A stretch of 64,000 bases of DNA from the NCBI RefSeq assembly GCF_028869115.1, contig NZ_CP079800.1:930001-994000 (forward strand), in the 5' to 3' direction. Shown here piece after piece: positions 33,951 to 40,876 of the stretch. The notes beneath the pieces were generated by a model. It worked only from the letters and a program-made list of their open reading frames with translations. It was not told the DNA's origin and searched no databases. Every line of letters begins with the position of its first letter. Position 1 is the first letter of the stretch. Origin of the DNA: Pseudemcibacter aquimaris (GTDB lineage: Bacteria; Pseudomonadota; Alphaproteobacteria; Sphingomonadales; Emcibacteraceae). Made by a program: the position numbers and the translations under genes.

Positions 33951-34307
33951 ATGAACCGCATTCTTAACCTAGTAACGATAGTCGCATTTTCAGCTGTTTT
34001 AACTTCACAGGCTCTAGCACATTCCGATACTAAAATGACCGTACCCGATAATGAAGCGATATTAGATGAAGTCCCCGAAACGATTTCAATCCATATGGCC
34101 AAAAAAATTCGTTTGACTAAAGTAGAAATGCAACATGAAGATCATGAAATCCTTGAAATTGATACTTCCGAATATAAGAGCTTTCAAACGGAATTCACAT
34201 TGCCAATCGAACCCATGGGTACGGGGATTTATAATATAACCTGGCGTGCCCTTGGACAGGATGGTCATCCGATTGAGGGTGCATTCCAGTTTACTGTGAT
34301 GGAATAG
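33951..34307 (+). CDS. copC: Copper resistance protein CopC
   Basis: A periplasmic copper-binding protein of 118 residues. The start is ATG 33951 with AGAGGAAAAA upstream; the longer frame from 33891 overlaps the cytochrome. A signal peptide ends at ...SQALA and leaves His24 as the first mature residue, the N-terminal His of the CopC copper brace, with Asp104 and His106 in GQDGHPIEG completing the site. A small beta-barrel follows. copD comes next, giving the usual C-D pair for copper uptake or storage. Confidence 0.92.
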   Translation: MNRILNLVTIVAFSAVLTSQALAHSDTKMTVPDNEAILDEVPETISIHMAKKIRLTKVEMQHEDHEILEIDTSEYKSFQTEFTLPIEPMGTGIYNITWRALGQDGHPIEGAFQFTVME

Positions 34308-34313
34308 CGGCAG

Positions 34314-35186
34314 ATGGACTTGTTGAGCCTCTTTTCAATCATATCGAAACTTATGCTTTACATAGGTGCTTTGTTTGCATCAGGCACCATTATATATCTG
34401 ATAGTTTTTGAAACAAATAAAGCAAAATCAAGTTTCAATGGTCGTCCAATAACGGGTTTGTTTGCTATTGTTGGGTTGATTTCTGCGTTGACCAGCTATG
34501 CCTTGGCTGCTGCAAGGTTAACCGGCGAAGTAGCTGGCGCAGTCGATCCAGAAATGCTCGGCATTCTATGGCAAACTCCAGTTGGAACGGCATTGCTTTT
34601 ACGTGCTTTGGGATTCTTCCTCATAATTGTTGGACTTTTTTCTGGTAAAGTTAGCAAGAGCTTAATGGCTATTGGCTGTTTGGTCGTTCTAGGATCATTC
34701 ACTCAAATAGGTCATGTAGCAGATATACCGAATTTTCTTTTTCAGGCTTTACTGCTCACCCATTTGATGGGAATTGCCATCTGGGTCGGGATTTTGTTCC
34801 CCTTATACCGATTAAGTTCAGATCCTGCACAAATTAAAACAACCGAAGAGATCGCACATCGGTTTGGTCGGTTGGCAGTGCTCTTCGTACCTATATTATT
34901 TATTGCGGGCGGGTGGCTTGCTTATGAACTGGTAAATTCACTCACAAATTTATTCACCACAGGATACGGACAGACTCTGCTTATCAAGATTTTCCTTGTA
35001 ACTGGGCTGCTGGGCTTGGCAGCTGCCAACAAGCTACGGTTTGTCCCTGCTTTAAGGGGTGGAGATTCGGATGCTCTGAAACATCTTAAACATTCAGTAC
35101 TGGTCGAGATTAACTTGGTGGCTTTCATATTGTTTGCAACTGCGGTTCTAACAAGTGTTCTCACCTTGCCGGAGGCTCATTCATGA
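34314..35186 (+). CDS. copD: Copper resistance protein CopD
   Basis: An inner-membrane protein of 290 residues with about eight hydrophobic helices and the CopD signature at LLTHLMGIAIWVG, where the histidine is a likely copper ligand. It works with CopC to move copper across the inner membrane. It starts 6 bp after copC and its stop overlaps the multicopper oxidase start by 4 bp. Length and helix number fit the family. Confidence 0.92.
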   Translation: MDLLSLFSIISKLMLYIGALFASGTIIYLIVFETNKAKSSFNGRPITGLFAIVGLISALTSYALAAARLTGEVAGAVDPEMLGILWQTPVGTALLLRALGFFLIIVGLFSGKVSKSLMAIGCLVVLGSFTQIGHVADIPNFLFQALLLTHLMGIAIWVGILFPLYRLSSDPAQIKTTEEIAHRFGRLAVLFVPILFIAGGWLAYELVNSLTNLFTTGYGQTLLIKIFLVTGLLGLAAANKLRFVPALRGGDSDALKHLKHSVLVEINLVAFILFATAVLTSVLTLPEAHS

Positions 35187-36502
35187 TCACTCGTCGACAT
35201 TTTTTGGCCTCGACCGCCGCTAGCCTGTGCATACCCTCTCTGGCTTTTGCAGATGAAGCCATGAGGCTACGCGCCGAGCCAGTTAAACTTGACTTGCTGC
35301 CAGACCAAGACCAGACTTCACTTTGGGGGTTCAACGGCTCCACTCCTGGCCCTACCATTCGGACCCGCAAAGGTGGGCGCGTAAAGGTTCGGTTCGAGAA
35401 TGCTTTGAAGCAATCTTCTGCGGTACATTGGCACGGAATTCGTATTGATAATAAGATGGATGGCGTGCCAGGGTTAACGCAATCGCAGGTTTCCTCTGGG
35501 AATGATTTTCTCTACGACTTTGTTGCACCGGATGCTGGAACTTACTGGTATCATTCTCATGATAGATCGTGGGAACAAGTTGCACGTGGTTTGTATGGTG
35601 CGCTGATTGTTGAAGAGGAAAATCCACCTCTTGTCGACCATGACATCATTGTTTTTGTCGATGACTGGCGTCTCAACCGAGATGGTTCGCAGGCCGGTGA
35701 TTTTGAGAATATGCACGATCAAGCTCATGCTGGCAGAATGGGTAATTTTGCTAAGGCAATCTTTCAAGGTGTAACCTCTCCAATCAAACTTAACCAAAGA
35801 ATTCGTTTGCGCTTCATAAATGTTGCAACAGACCGAATATTCCCGCTCCAGCTTACTGGTGTAGACGGGAAAATCATCGCTTATGATGGAATGCCACTCG
35901 AAAAACCAGAGGATATGGACAATATTATTCTCGCACCAGCGCAACGTGCCGATATCATCGCGGATGTAACCGGTGAAACAATTGAAGTCAATTTTACGGC
36001 TCGTGATGGTTTGTTCCGATTGGGAGGATTTACGGTTCAAGGCCTGATCGAACCAACAGCGAAAGCCGAAGTCATTCTACCGATGATAAATCGCTATGAA
36101 ATGCCTGATTTGAAAAACGCTGTGCAATTAACTCTTCAAATGGAAGGTGGAGCCATGAGCCGCCGCATGATGATGGGGGGCATGATGAACGGTGATGTCT
36201 GGGCTTTCAATGGTGTATCAGGCATGACAGATACACCATTCCATAAGTTCAAAGCGGGTCAGACTGGTGTCATCGAACTCGTCAATGATACCAGATTTCC
36301 ACACGCGATTCACCTGCATGGGCATCATTTTCAGGCGATCGTATCAGGAGGCATGTCGCCATTGCGAGATACCATCCTTGTTGATGCTGGGAAAACCACA
36401 AAAATTGCCTGTGTTTTCGATAATCCAGGAAAGTGGTTACTTCACTGCCATATGTTGGCTCACCAAGCTGCAGGAATGAAAACCTGGGTTGAAGTTGCAT
36501 AA
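35183..36502 (+). CDS. Tat-exported multicopper oxidase
   Basis: A laccase-like oxidase that oxidises Cu(I) (and possibly phenols) in the periplasm. It is 439 residues with a Tat signal (TRRHFLASTAASL). Copper motifs are HWHG (82-85), WYHSH (122-126), HAIHLHGHHF and the C-terminal His421-Cys422-His423...His427...Met432. A methionine-rich insertion near 320-332 (MSRRMMMGGMMNGD) resembles the cuprous-oxidase Met-rich region of CueO/CopA. Coupled to copD by a 4-bp overlap, it is the core detoxifying enzyme of this operon. Confidence 0.95.
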   Translation: MITRRHFLASTAASLCIPSLAFADEAMRLRAEPVKLDLLPDQDQTSLWGFNGSTPGPTIRTRKGGRVKVRFENALKQSSAVHWHGIRIDNKMDGVPGLTQSQVSSGNDFLYDFVAPDAGTYWYHSHDRSWEQVARGLYGALIVEEENPPLVDHDIIVFVDDWRLNRDGSQAGDFENMHDQAHAGRMGNFAKAIFQGVTSPIKLNQRIRLRFINVATDRIFPLQLTGVDGKIIAYDGMPLEKPEDMDNIILAPAQRADIIADVTGETIEVNFTARDGLFRLGGFTVQGLIEPTAKAEVILPMINRYEMPDLKNAVQLTLQMEGGAMSRRMMMGGMMNGDVWAFNGVSGMTDTPFHKFKAGQTGVIELVNDTRFPHAIHLHGHHFQAIVSGGMSPLRDTILVDAGKTTKIACVFDNPGKWLLHCHMLAHQAAGMKTWVEVA

Positions 36503-36542
36503 AAGATATTTAGCGATCCCATACGAAAGGAAAGTAATTATT

Positions 36543-36806
36543 ATGAATGTGCTCATGTCAAGGATAGCAACAAACATCAAATCTCATACAATGATGTGGT
36601 TATGCTGCATCGTGATGATTGTACCGCTCTTTAGCTTTCTGTTATTCAACAGATCTGATTTTGATGTCGTTGAGCTGGCTTTTCAAGCCAGTCCGTTGTT
36701 GTTATGCGTAGGAGCGCACTTAGTTCTGCATAAATTTATGGGAAAATCTTGCCATTCTGAGACCAAGACTTCTAATAATGACGATGTTTTGCAAAAAAAT
36801 GAATAA
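36543..36806 (+). CDS. Small membrane protein, DUF2933-like
   Basis: An 87-residue membrane protein with two hydrophobic helices (MWLCCIVMIVPLFSFLLF and ASPLLLCVGAHLVLHKF) and a Cys-His-containing end (GKSCHSE). It resembles DUF2933 proteins often found beside copper-resistance genes. The start is ATG 36543; AAGGAAAG lies about 10 bp upstream. The in-frame extension to 36489 overlaps the oxidase and is less likely. Role unknown; its Cys and His residues may bind metal. Confidence 0.7.
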   Translation: MNVLMSRIATNIKSHTMMWLCCIVMIVPLFSFLLFNRSDFDVVELAFQASPLLLCVGAHLVLHKFMGKSCHSETKTSNNDDVLQKNE

Positions 36807-37263
36807 GACCACCATCATTTTGATATTTATTATTATCATTGTTGGAGCTTTTGGTGGTGCCATTTTCATAAAGAACAAGCCAACAATACTTGTTTCAAAC
36901 AATCAAGTTCGGTCCATTGCAACTGGCAAGCTGTTGTATCAACAAAATTGTGCCAGTTGTCACGGGGCAAATCTAGAAGGTCAGCCGAATTGGCGTTCAT
37001 CAAATACTGATGGCAGTTTTCCTGCCCCGCCCCATGACGAAACAGGACACACATGGCATCATGATGATGAAACGTTATTTAATTATACGAAACTTGGGGG
37101 CAAGGGCATAGCCAAGCTGTTGGGTTATGAAAACCCAAATAGTGGCATGCCAGCTTATGAAGATAGCCTGAGTGATGCAGAAATAGCTGCAATATTAAAC
37201 TACATTAAATCGACATGGCCGCAGAAAATACGCGATATTCAATCTGCCAGAAATACTAAGTGA
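36799..37263 (+). CDS. Second membrane-anchored cytochrome c
   Basis: A 154-residue cytochrome c anchored by an N-terminal helix (TTIILIFIIIIVGAFGGAI). The haem motif is Cys51-Ala-Ser-Cys54-His55, with Met117 in NSGMPAYEDS as probable distal ligand. The start is uncertain: ATG 36799 gives an 8-bp overlap with the gene before; ATG 36778 is also in frame, and neither has a clear ribosome site. Last gene of the operon. Related to, but clearly different from, the cytochrome at 33.5 kb, so not a recent duplicate. Confidence 0.88.
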   Translation: MNKTTIILIFIIIIVGAFGGAIFIKNKPTILVSNNQVRSIATGKLLYQQNCASCHGANLEGQPNWRSSNTDGSFPAPPHDETGHTWHHDDETLFNYTKLGGKGIAKLLGYENPNSGMPAYEDSLSDAEIAAILNYIKSTWPQKIRDIQSARNTK

Positions 37264-37480
37264 CTTTAAATTCCAATGAATCCCAAACAGGGATTCGAAC
37301 GCATGATTGGTACGGTACTTTCATCGCTATGATTGAGGCCATACCAAGAACGGAAATCAAAGCAGCACAAGGTGTTGCAACATAAAACTTGCTTTCTATT
37401 GTTTTCAGGGCGATTATTTGTTGCAACACAATGGTGAGTGTAGAGGATTCGAACTCAAAGGGGTTCAATACACCGCCATT
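37264..37480. other. Non-coding stretch with tRNA-like fragments and inverted repeats
   Basis: No credible gene lies here. It holds a hairpin GAATCCC-aaaca-GGGATTC (37278-37296), the 10-mer GGATTCGAAC twice (37291-37300 and 37445-37454) and an 11-bp inverted repeat GTGTTGCAACA / TGTTGCAACAC (37372-37382 and 37419-37429). On the minus strand, 37431-37458 resembles the 3' end of a tRNA, with GTTCGAATCC and a final ACCA, but no full cloverleaf can be folded. The stretch may be a relic attachment site at the border of an acquired block; this is inference. Confidence 0.45.
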
Positions 37481-37510
37481 AAAAAAGGGTCCCTTTTGGG
37501 ACCCTTTTTT
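37481..37510. terminator. Strong bidirectional terminator
   Basis: AAAAAAGGGTCCC (37481-37493), loop TTTT, then GGGACCCTTTTTT (37498-37510): a perfect 13-bp stem with A-run and T-run on both sides. It can end transcription from the copper operon on the plus strand and from the flavoprotein gene on the minus strand. Confidence 0.9.
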
Positions 37511-37581
37511 AATGTCTGCATTTGATCTTGGTATTTCTGATCCTTAATCTAAGATGGCTATTCATCACTTAATATTTAAAG

Positions 37582-39015
37582 TCAAGCCCCTGGGCCGCAG
37601 TCTAGGCATCGTTTTACAGGGATGGGGCCTAATTGGAGCTTACTGTTAAGATCTCTCAACGCTGTTCTTAAGCCTTCTTCTATTACTGGATGATAGAATG
37701 GCATTTCCAAGATTTCTGGTATTGTCATTTTTTGTTGATGACACCATGCGAGCAAATGCGCAAGATGTTCTGCGCGTGGTCCAAAAATTTCAGCACCTAG
37801 TAATAAGCCTGTACCTAGTTCACCATAAACATTCATCAATCCTTTATTCACAAGCATGGTACGGCTTCTGCCTTGTCCTTCGAAGGATACAGTGCCTGTT
37901 TCAAAGCAACCTTCAGTCAGGGATGCGAATGAGCTACCGACTGTTGCGAGTTGCGGGTCAGAAAAAACCACACCAATTGGGCTTGTACGTTTACCTGCGC
38001 TAATTTTTGGGAATTGGGCGGCATTTTTGCCTGCGATTTTACCTTCATCAGCGGCTTCATGCAGCAGGGGTTTATCATTATTTGCATCACCGGCAATAAA
38101 AACGGGATGATCCCCGATTTGCATTGTGTATTGATTGAACAGCGGAACACCACGATCATCAAGTGGCAAGGTAGTGTTTTCAAGACCAAGATTTCTTACA
38201 TTTGGTGTGCGACCAGTGGTTGCCAATACATAATCAAAACCTTCAGTAATAGAATTTCCATCGAAATGCTTATAAGTAATGTTAACTTTATCATCCTTTT
38301 GGACAATAGAAGTAACATCTGCATCAGGGTTTAAATAGAACTCACCTTGAAAGGCATCTGTCGCATATTCGAGTATTTCAGGATCACTAAGTGGACCAAC
38401 GAACCCGCCACGGCCAAAGATCTTAATTTTAACACCAAGTCTATGTAGAGCTTGACCAAGTTCCAGGCCAATCACACCGGGACCAAACAGCGCAACAGAT
38501 TCTGGCAAATCATCCCAATCAAATACATCATCATTAATGATCAGGCGATCTGTCACTTTTTGAAATATCGGTGGTATGGCAGGCGAGGACCCCGTGGCGA
38601 TTACGATGGTTTTTGCTTTTATTTCAATTTTATTATCAATGATCAAGGTATTGTCGTTAACAAATTTTGCATACCCTTTAATTAAGTGATCTGGATTAAA
38701 ACCATCGACAGATTCCAAAACAAAACCAACAAATCGATCGCGCTCGGATTTGACGCGTTCCATTACTTTGCGACCATCAATATCATTTATTTGTGCGTTA
38801 ACACCAAATTGAGGGGCTTTTTCAACATTATGGGCAGCTTCTGCTGCGGCAATGAGTAGTTTGCTAGGCATGCATCCAACACGTGCGCATGTTGTGCCAT
38901 ATTTGTTACCCTCTATTAATGCAATGCTGTCTGTTGTTTTAGCCGCTTCACGATATGCACCCATGCCAGATGTTCCTGTGCCGATAATTGCAACATCTAC
39001 TGTTCTTTTTTCCAT
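37582..39015 (-). CDS. Dihydrolipoamide dehydrogenase / mercuric reductase-like flavoprotein
   Basis: A class I FAD-dependent pyridine nucleotide-disulfide oxidoreductase, 477 residues from ATG 39015 (AAAGGA upstream). The FAD motif G12-T-G-T-S-G17, redox disulfide Cys43-x4-Cys48 (GTTCARVGCMPSK) and the C-terminal dimerisation His-Pro-Val of YHPVIEEGL are visible. No acyltransferase genes of a 2-oxoacid complex are near, so a stand-alone reductase is likely. The C-terminus has an extra Cys470-x2-Cys473 (RCLDCGPGA), which could be a second thiol pair. Divergent from a TetR regulator sharing its control region. Confidence 0.88.
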   Translation of the reverse strand: MEKRTVDVAIIGTGTSGMGAYREAAKTTDSIALIEGNKYGTTCARVGCMPSKLLIAAAEAAHNVEKAPQFGVNAQINDIDGRKVMERVKSERDRFVGFVLESVDGFNPDHLIKGYAKFVNDNTLIIDNKIEIKAKTIVIATGSSPAIPPIFQKVTDRLIINDDVFDWDDLPESVALFGPGVIGLELGQALHRLGVKIKIFGRGGFVGPLSDPEILEYATDAFQGEFYLNPDADVTSIVQKDDKVNITYKHFDGNSITEGFDYVLATTGRTPNVRNLGLENTTLPLDDRGVPLFNQYTMQIGDHPVFIAGDANNDKPLLHEAADEGKIAGKNAAQFPKISAGKRTSPIGVVFSDPQLATVGSSFASLTEGCFETGTVSFEGQGRSRTMLVNKGLMNVYGELGTGLLLGAEIFGPRAEHLAHLLAWCHQQKMTIPEILEMPFYHPVIEEGLRTALRDLNSKLQLGPIPVKRCLDCGPGA

Positions 39016-39043
39016 AATAATTCCTTTGGAGAATATAATTATA

Positions 39044-39059
39044 TTGACCAATCGGTCAA
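39044..39059. promoter_or_regulatory. TetR-type operator, site 1
   Basis: TTGACC-AATC-GGTCAA is a near-perfect inverted repeat just upstream of the flavoprotein ATG, differing from site 2 at one core base. It belongs to the GACCGATCGGTC operator type used by many TetR regulators. Confidence 0.8.
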
Positions 39060-39116
39060 AAATAGGTTAAAAAATTTACGACATATTTGTCGTTTAGAAT
39101 TGTTATAAATAATATG

Positions 39117-39128
39117 GACCGATCGGTC
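39117..39128. promoter_or_regulatory. TetR-type operator, site 2
   Basis: GACCGATCGGTC is a perfect 12-bp palindrome 20 bp before the tetR-like ATG. Together with site 1 it suggests repression of both divergent genes by the TetR protein. Confidence 0.82.
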
Positions 39129-39147
39129 AATAATTAAATGGATAAAA

Positions 39148-39750
39148 ATGACTAAAAACAAATTAGCAGGCCGCCCACGAGAGTTTGATAAGGATAACGT
39201 GTTGAAAAACATCACGGAACTGTTTTGGAAGAATGGTTATGAAGGCACTTCTCTTTCGCACATTATTGCCGCGACTGGATTAAAAAAAGGTAGTTTATAT
39301 GCGACCTTTGGCGATAAACATTCCATGTATATTGCTGCATTTGAAAGTTATGAAAGTGAAATAGTCAATCAGACTTATCAGTTTTTAACAAATGGTGAGG
39401 GGGATGCTTTTTCTCGTATTCAAACTTTTTTATTCGCGCCAATTGAGGCGGTAGGTACTTTAAATGACCGAAGCGGATGTTTTTTATGCAATGCGTCATC
39501 GGATCGCGCATCATTAAATCCAGAAACATCCGAAATGGTGCAGCGAGCTTTTAACAAATTGGAACAGGGACTGGTAAATGCTTTGTACGAGATTAAGCCA
39601 ACCATAGATAAACAAGAGCTTGCCGATAAAGCGCGCTGGATTCTTGCTGCATATTCTGGTTTTCGTGTAATGGTCCGTAGTGGCCTTCCGGTTGAAAGCT
39701 TAACCTTGGCGCATAAGGAATTAATGATAAGCATTAAGAATAGTATGTGA
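39148..39750 (+). CDS. TetR/AcrR-family regulator
   Basis: A 200-residue repressor with an N-terminal helix-turn-helix (about 12-58: ITELFWKNGYEGTSLSHII, then ATGLKKGSLYATFGDK). The C-terminal ligand domain contains Cys111 and Cys114 in RSGCFLCNAS, where NemR-like regulators sense electrophiles or oxidants by cysteine modification. It is divergent from the flavoprotein reductase, with two matching palindromes between them, so it probably controls that gene and itself. The ligand is unknown. Confidence 0.9.
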   Translation: MTKNKLAGRPREFDKDNVLKNITELFWKNGYEGTSLSHIIAATGLKKGSLYATFGDKHSMYIAAFESYESEIVNQTYQFLTNGEGDAFSRIQTFLFAPIEAVGTLNDRSGCFLCNASSDRASLNPETSEMVQRAFNKLEQGLVNALYEIKPTIDKQELADKARWILAAYSGFRVMVRSGLPVESLTLAHKELMISIKNSM

Positions 39751-39755
39751 AAGAT

Positions 39756-40118
39756 TTAGGAATAAGCCCTAATCATCGCTGCTATTTGCTCTTCAAAATT
39801 ATCTTTAATAGGTTTTACGATAACAGCGTTGCATCCTGCATCTAATGCTATTTTCTCATCAGCCGGTTTTACGGCCGCTGTAAGTGCGATAATGGGAGTT
39901 GTGTACCCAAGCATACGTAGCTCTCTTGTAACGTCACTACCATCCATTTTAGGCATAAACATGTCCATTAGAATGAAGTCAGGTTTATGATGTCTGGCTT
40001 TGCCTAACCCATCTAGGCCATCATTGGCAGTGATAATTTGATAGCCGATTGAACCAAGACGATTTTCGATTAATGATCTTGTGTCATCATCGTCATCAAC
40101 AATTAGAATTGTGCTCAT
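39756..40118 (-). CDS. Stand-alone response-regulator receiver domain
   Basis: A single CheY-like receiver domain of 120 residues with no output domain. Asp8/Asp9 (acidic pocket), phospho-acceptor Asp52 (LMDMFMPKMDG), Thr80 and Lys102 are all present, so it should be phosphorylatable. No histidine kinase is nearby, so it may receive phosphate from a distant hybrid kinase. A 6-bp space separates it from the convergent TetR gene. Confidence 0.92.
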   Translation of the reverse strand: MSTILIVDDDDDTRSLIENRLGSIGYQIITANDGLDGLGKARHHKPDFILMDMFMPKMDGSDVTRELRMLGYTTPIIALTAAVKPADEKIALDAGCNAVIVKPIKDNFEEQIAAMIRAYS

Positions 40119-40155
40119 AATTCCGCCCTCCTTTGAAAGATGAGCTGATATAATA

Positions 40156-40461
40156 CTATTTTTTATTTAAGAAGAGTAAATATTTCTGTGTAGACGATTC
40201 TATTTTTGACAAAAAACGATAATAGTCATTTTGTTCTGTAGGGGATAAAAAATCATAAACAACAGCCAGGTGCTCGTCTTCTTCGTTGATGACGCTGCCA
40301 ACCTGTTCTTTAATGCCAAGGATATAATCGTGAAGATCATTAGCGACTTGATAATTGATATGCTCGGATTTTAGTTTTTCAAATAGGCAATAATCATCAT
40401 AGATATTGAAATCCAATGGCGAAAGTTCATTGAAATGATGATCAATTTTATCGTCTAACAC
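40156..40461 (-). CDS. Hypothetical protein, 101 aa
   Basis: An acidic 101-residue protein, largely helical, with no signal peptide or membrane segment. It has no family that I recognise. It lies between the response regulator and the VOC gene on the same strand. Its AT-rich codon use agrees with the surroundings, which supports it as real. A role as a partner of the receiver domain is possible but unsupported. Confidence 0.55.
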   Translation of the reverse strand: MLDDKIDHHFNELSPLDFNIYDDYCLFEKLKSEHINYQVANDLHDYILGIKEQVGSVINEEDEHLAVVYDFLSPTEQNDYYRFLSKIESSTQKYLLFLNKK

Positions 40462-40482
40462 TGTGAAAATCCAATTAGAGTA

Positions 40483-40863
40483 CTATGCCTGATATAACTG
40501 TATCCAATTACCGCAAGTGTCATCGAAAGCTGCAACCATTACACCACCCATATCTTGAGGTTCAGATTTGAACTTTACGCCTTTAGAAGTTAATTCTTTA
40601 TAAGTTTCTTCCATATTATCAACCGCAAGTGCAGTTGCAGGAATACCTTTTTCATAAAGGTCAGCGTAGAAAACTTTGGCAGAATCAAGAGCGTTGGGTT
40701 CGAGCACAAATTCTAAATCATCATCAAGATGGCCAACAGTTAGCCATCTAAACTCACCCATTGGAATATCTTGTTTCTTTGCGAAACCGATTTTCTCAGT
40801 ATAAAATTCAAGAGCCTTTGCTTGATCATCAACACAAATACCATTTAGCTTTATTCTGATCAT
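40483..40863 (-). CDS. VOC-family (glyoxalase-like) protein
   Basis: A 126-residue vicinal-oxygen-chelate protein with the paired beta-alpha-beta-beta-beta modules: RIKLNGICVDDQAKALEFYT, with KIGFAKKQDIP following, and the C-terminal GVMVAAFDDTCGNWIQLYQ. Members bind a metal and act as glyoxalase, dioxygenase or antibiotic-binding proteins; here the metal residues cannot be assigned with confidence, so the substrate is open. Confidence 0.88.
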   Translation of the reverse strand: MIRIKLNGICVDDQAKALEFYTEKIGFAKKQDIPMGEFRWLTVGHLDDDLEFVLEPNALDSAKVFYADLYEKGIPATALAVDNMEETYKELTSKGVKFKSEPQDMGGVMVAAFDDTCGNWIQLYQA

Positions 40864-40876
40864 ATCGATATCCTTT

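Noticed and set aside
37431-37458. A functional tRNA gene on the minus strand near the boundary
   Set aside because: Only the T-loop and a 3' ACCA-like end can be recognised; there is no matching 5' acceptor strand, anticodon arm or D arm upstream, and the T-stem has mismatches.
37582-39015. Calling the flavoprotein merA
   Set aside because: It has the redox disulfide but no N-terminal MerP-like domain, no C-terminal vicinal Cys-Cys pair and no mer genes nearby, so mercuric reductase function is not supported.
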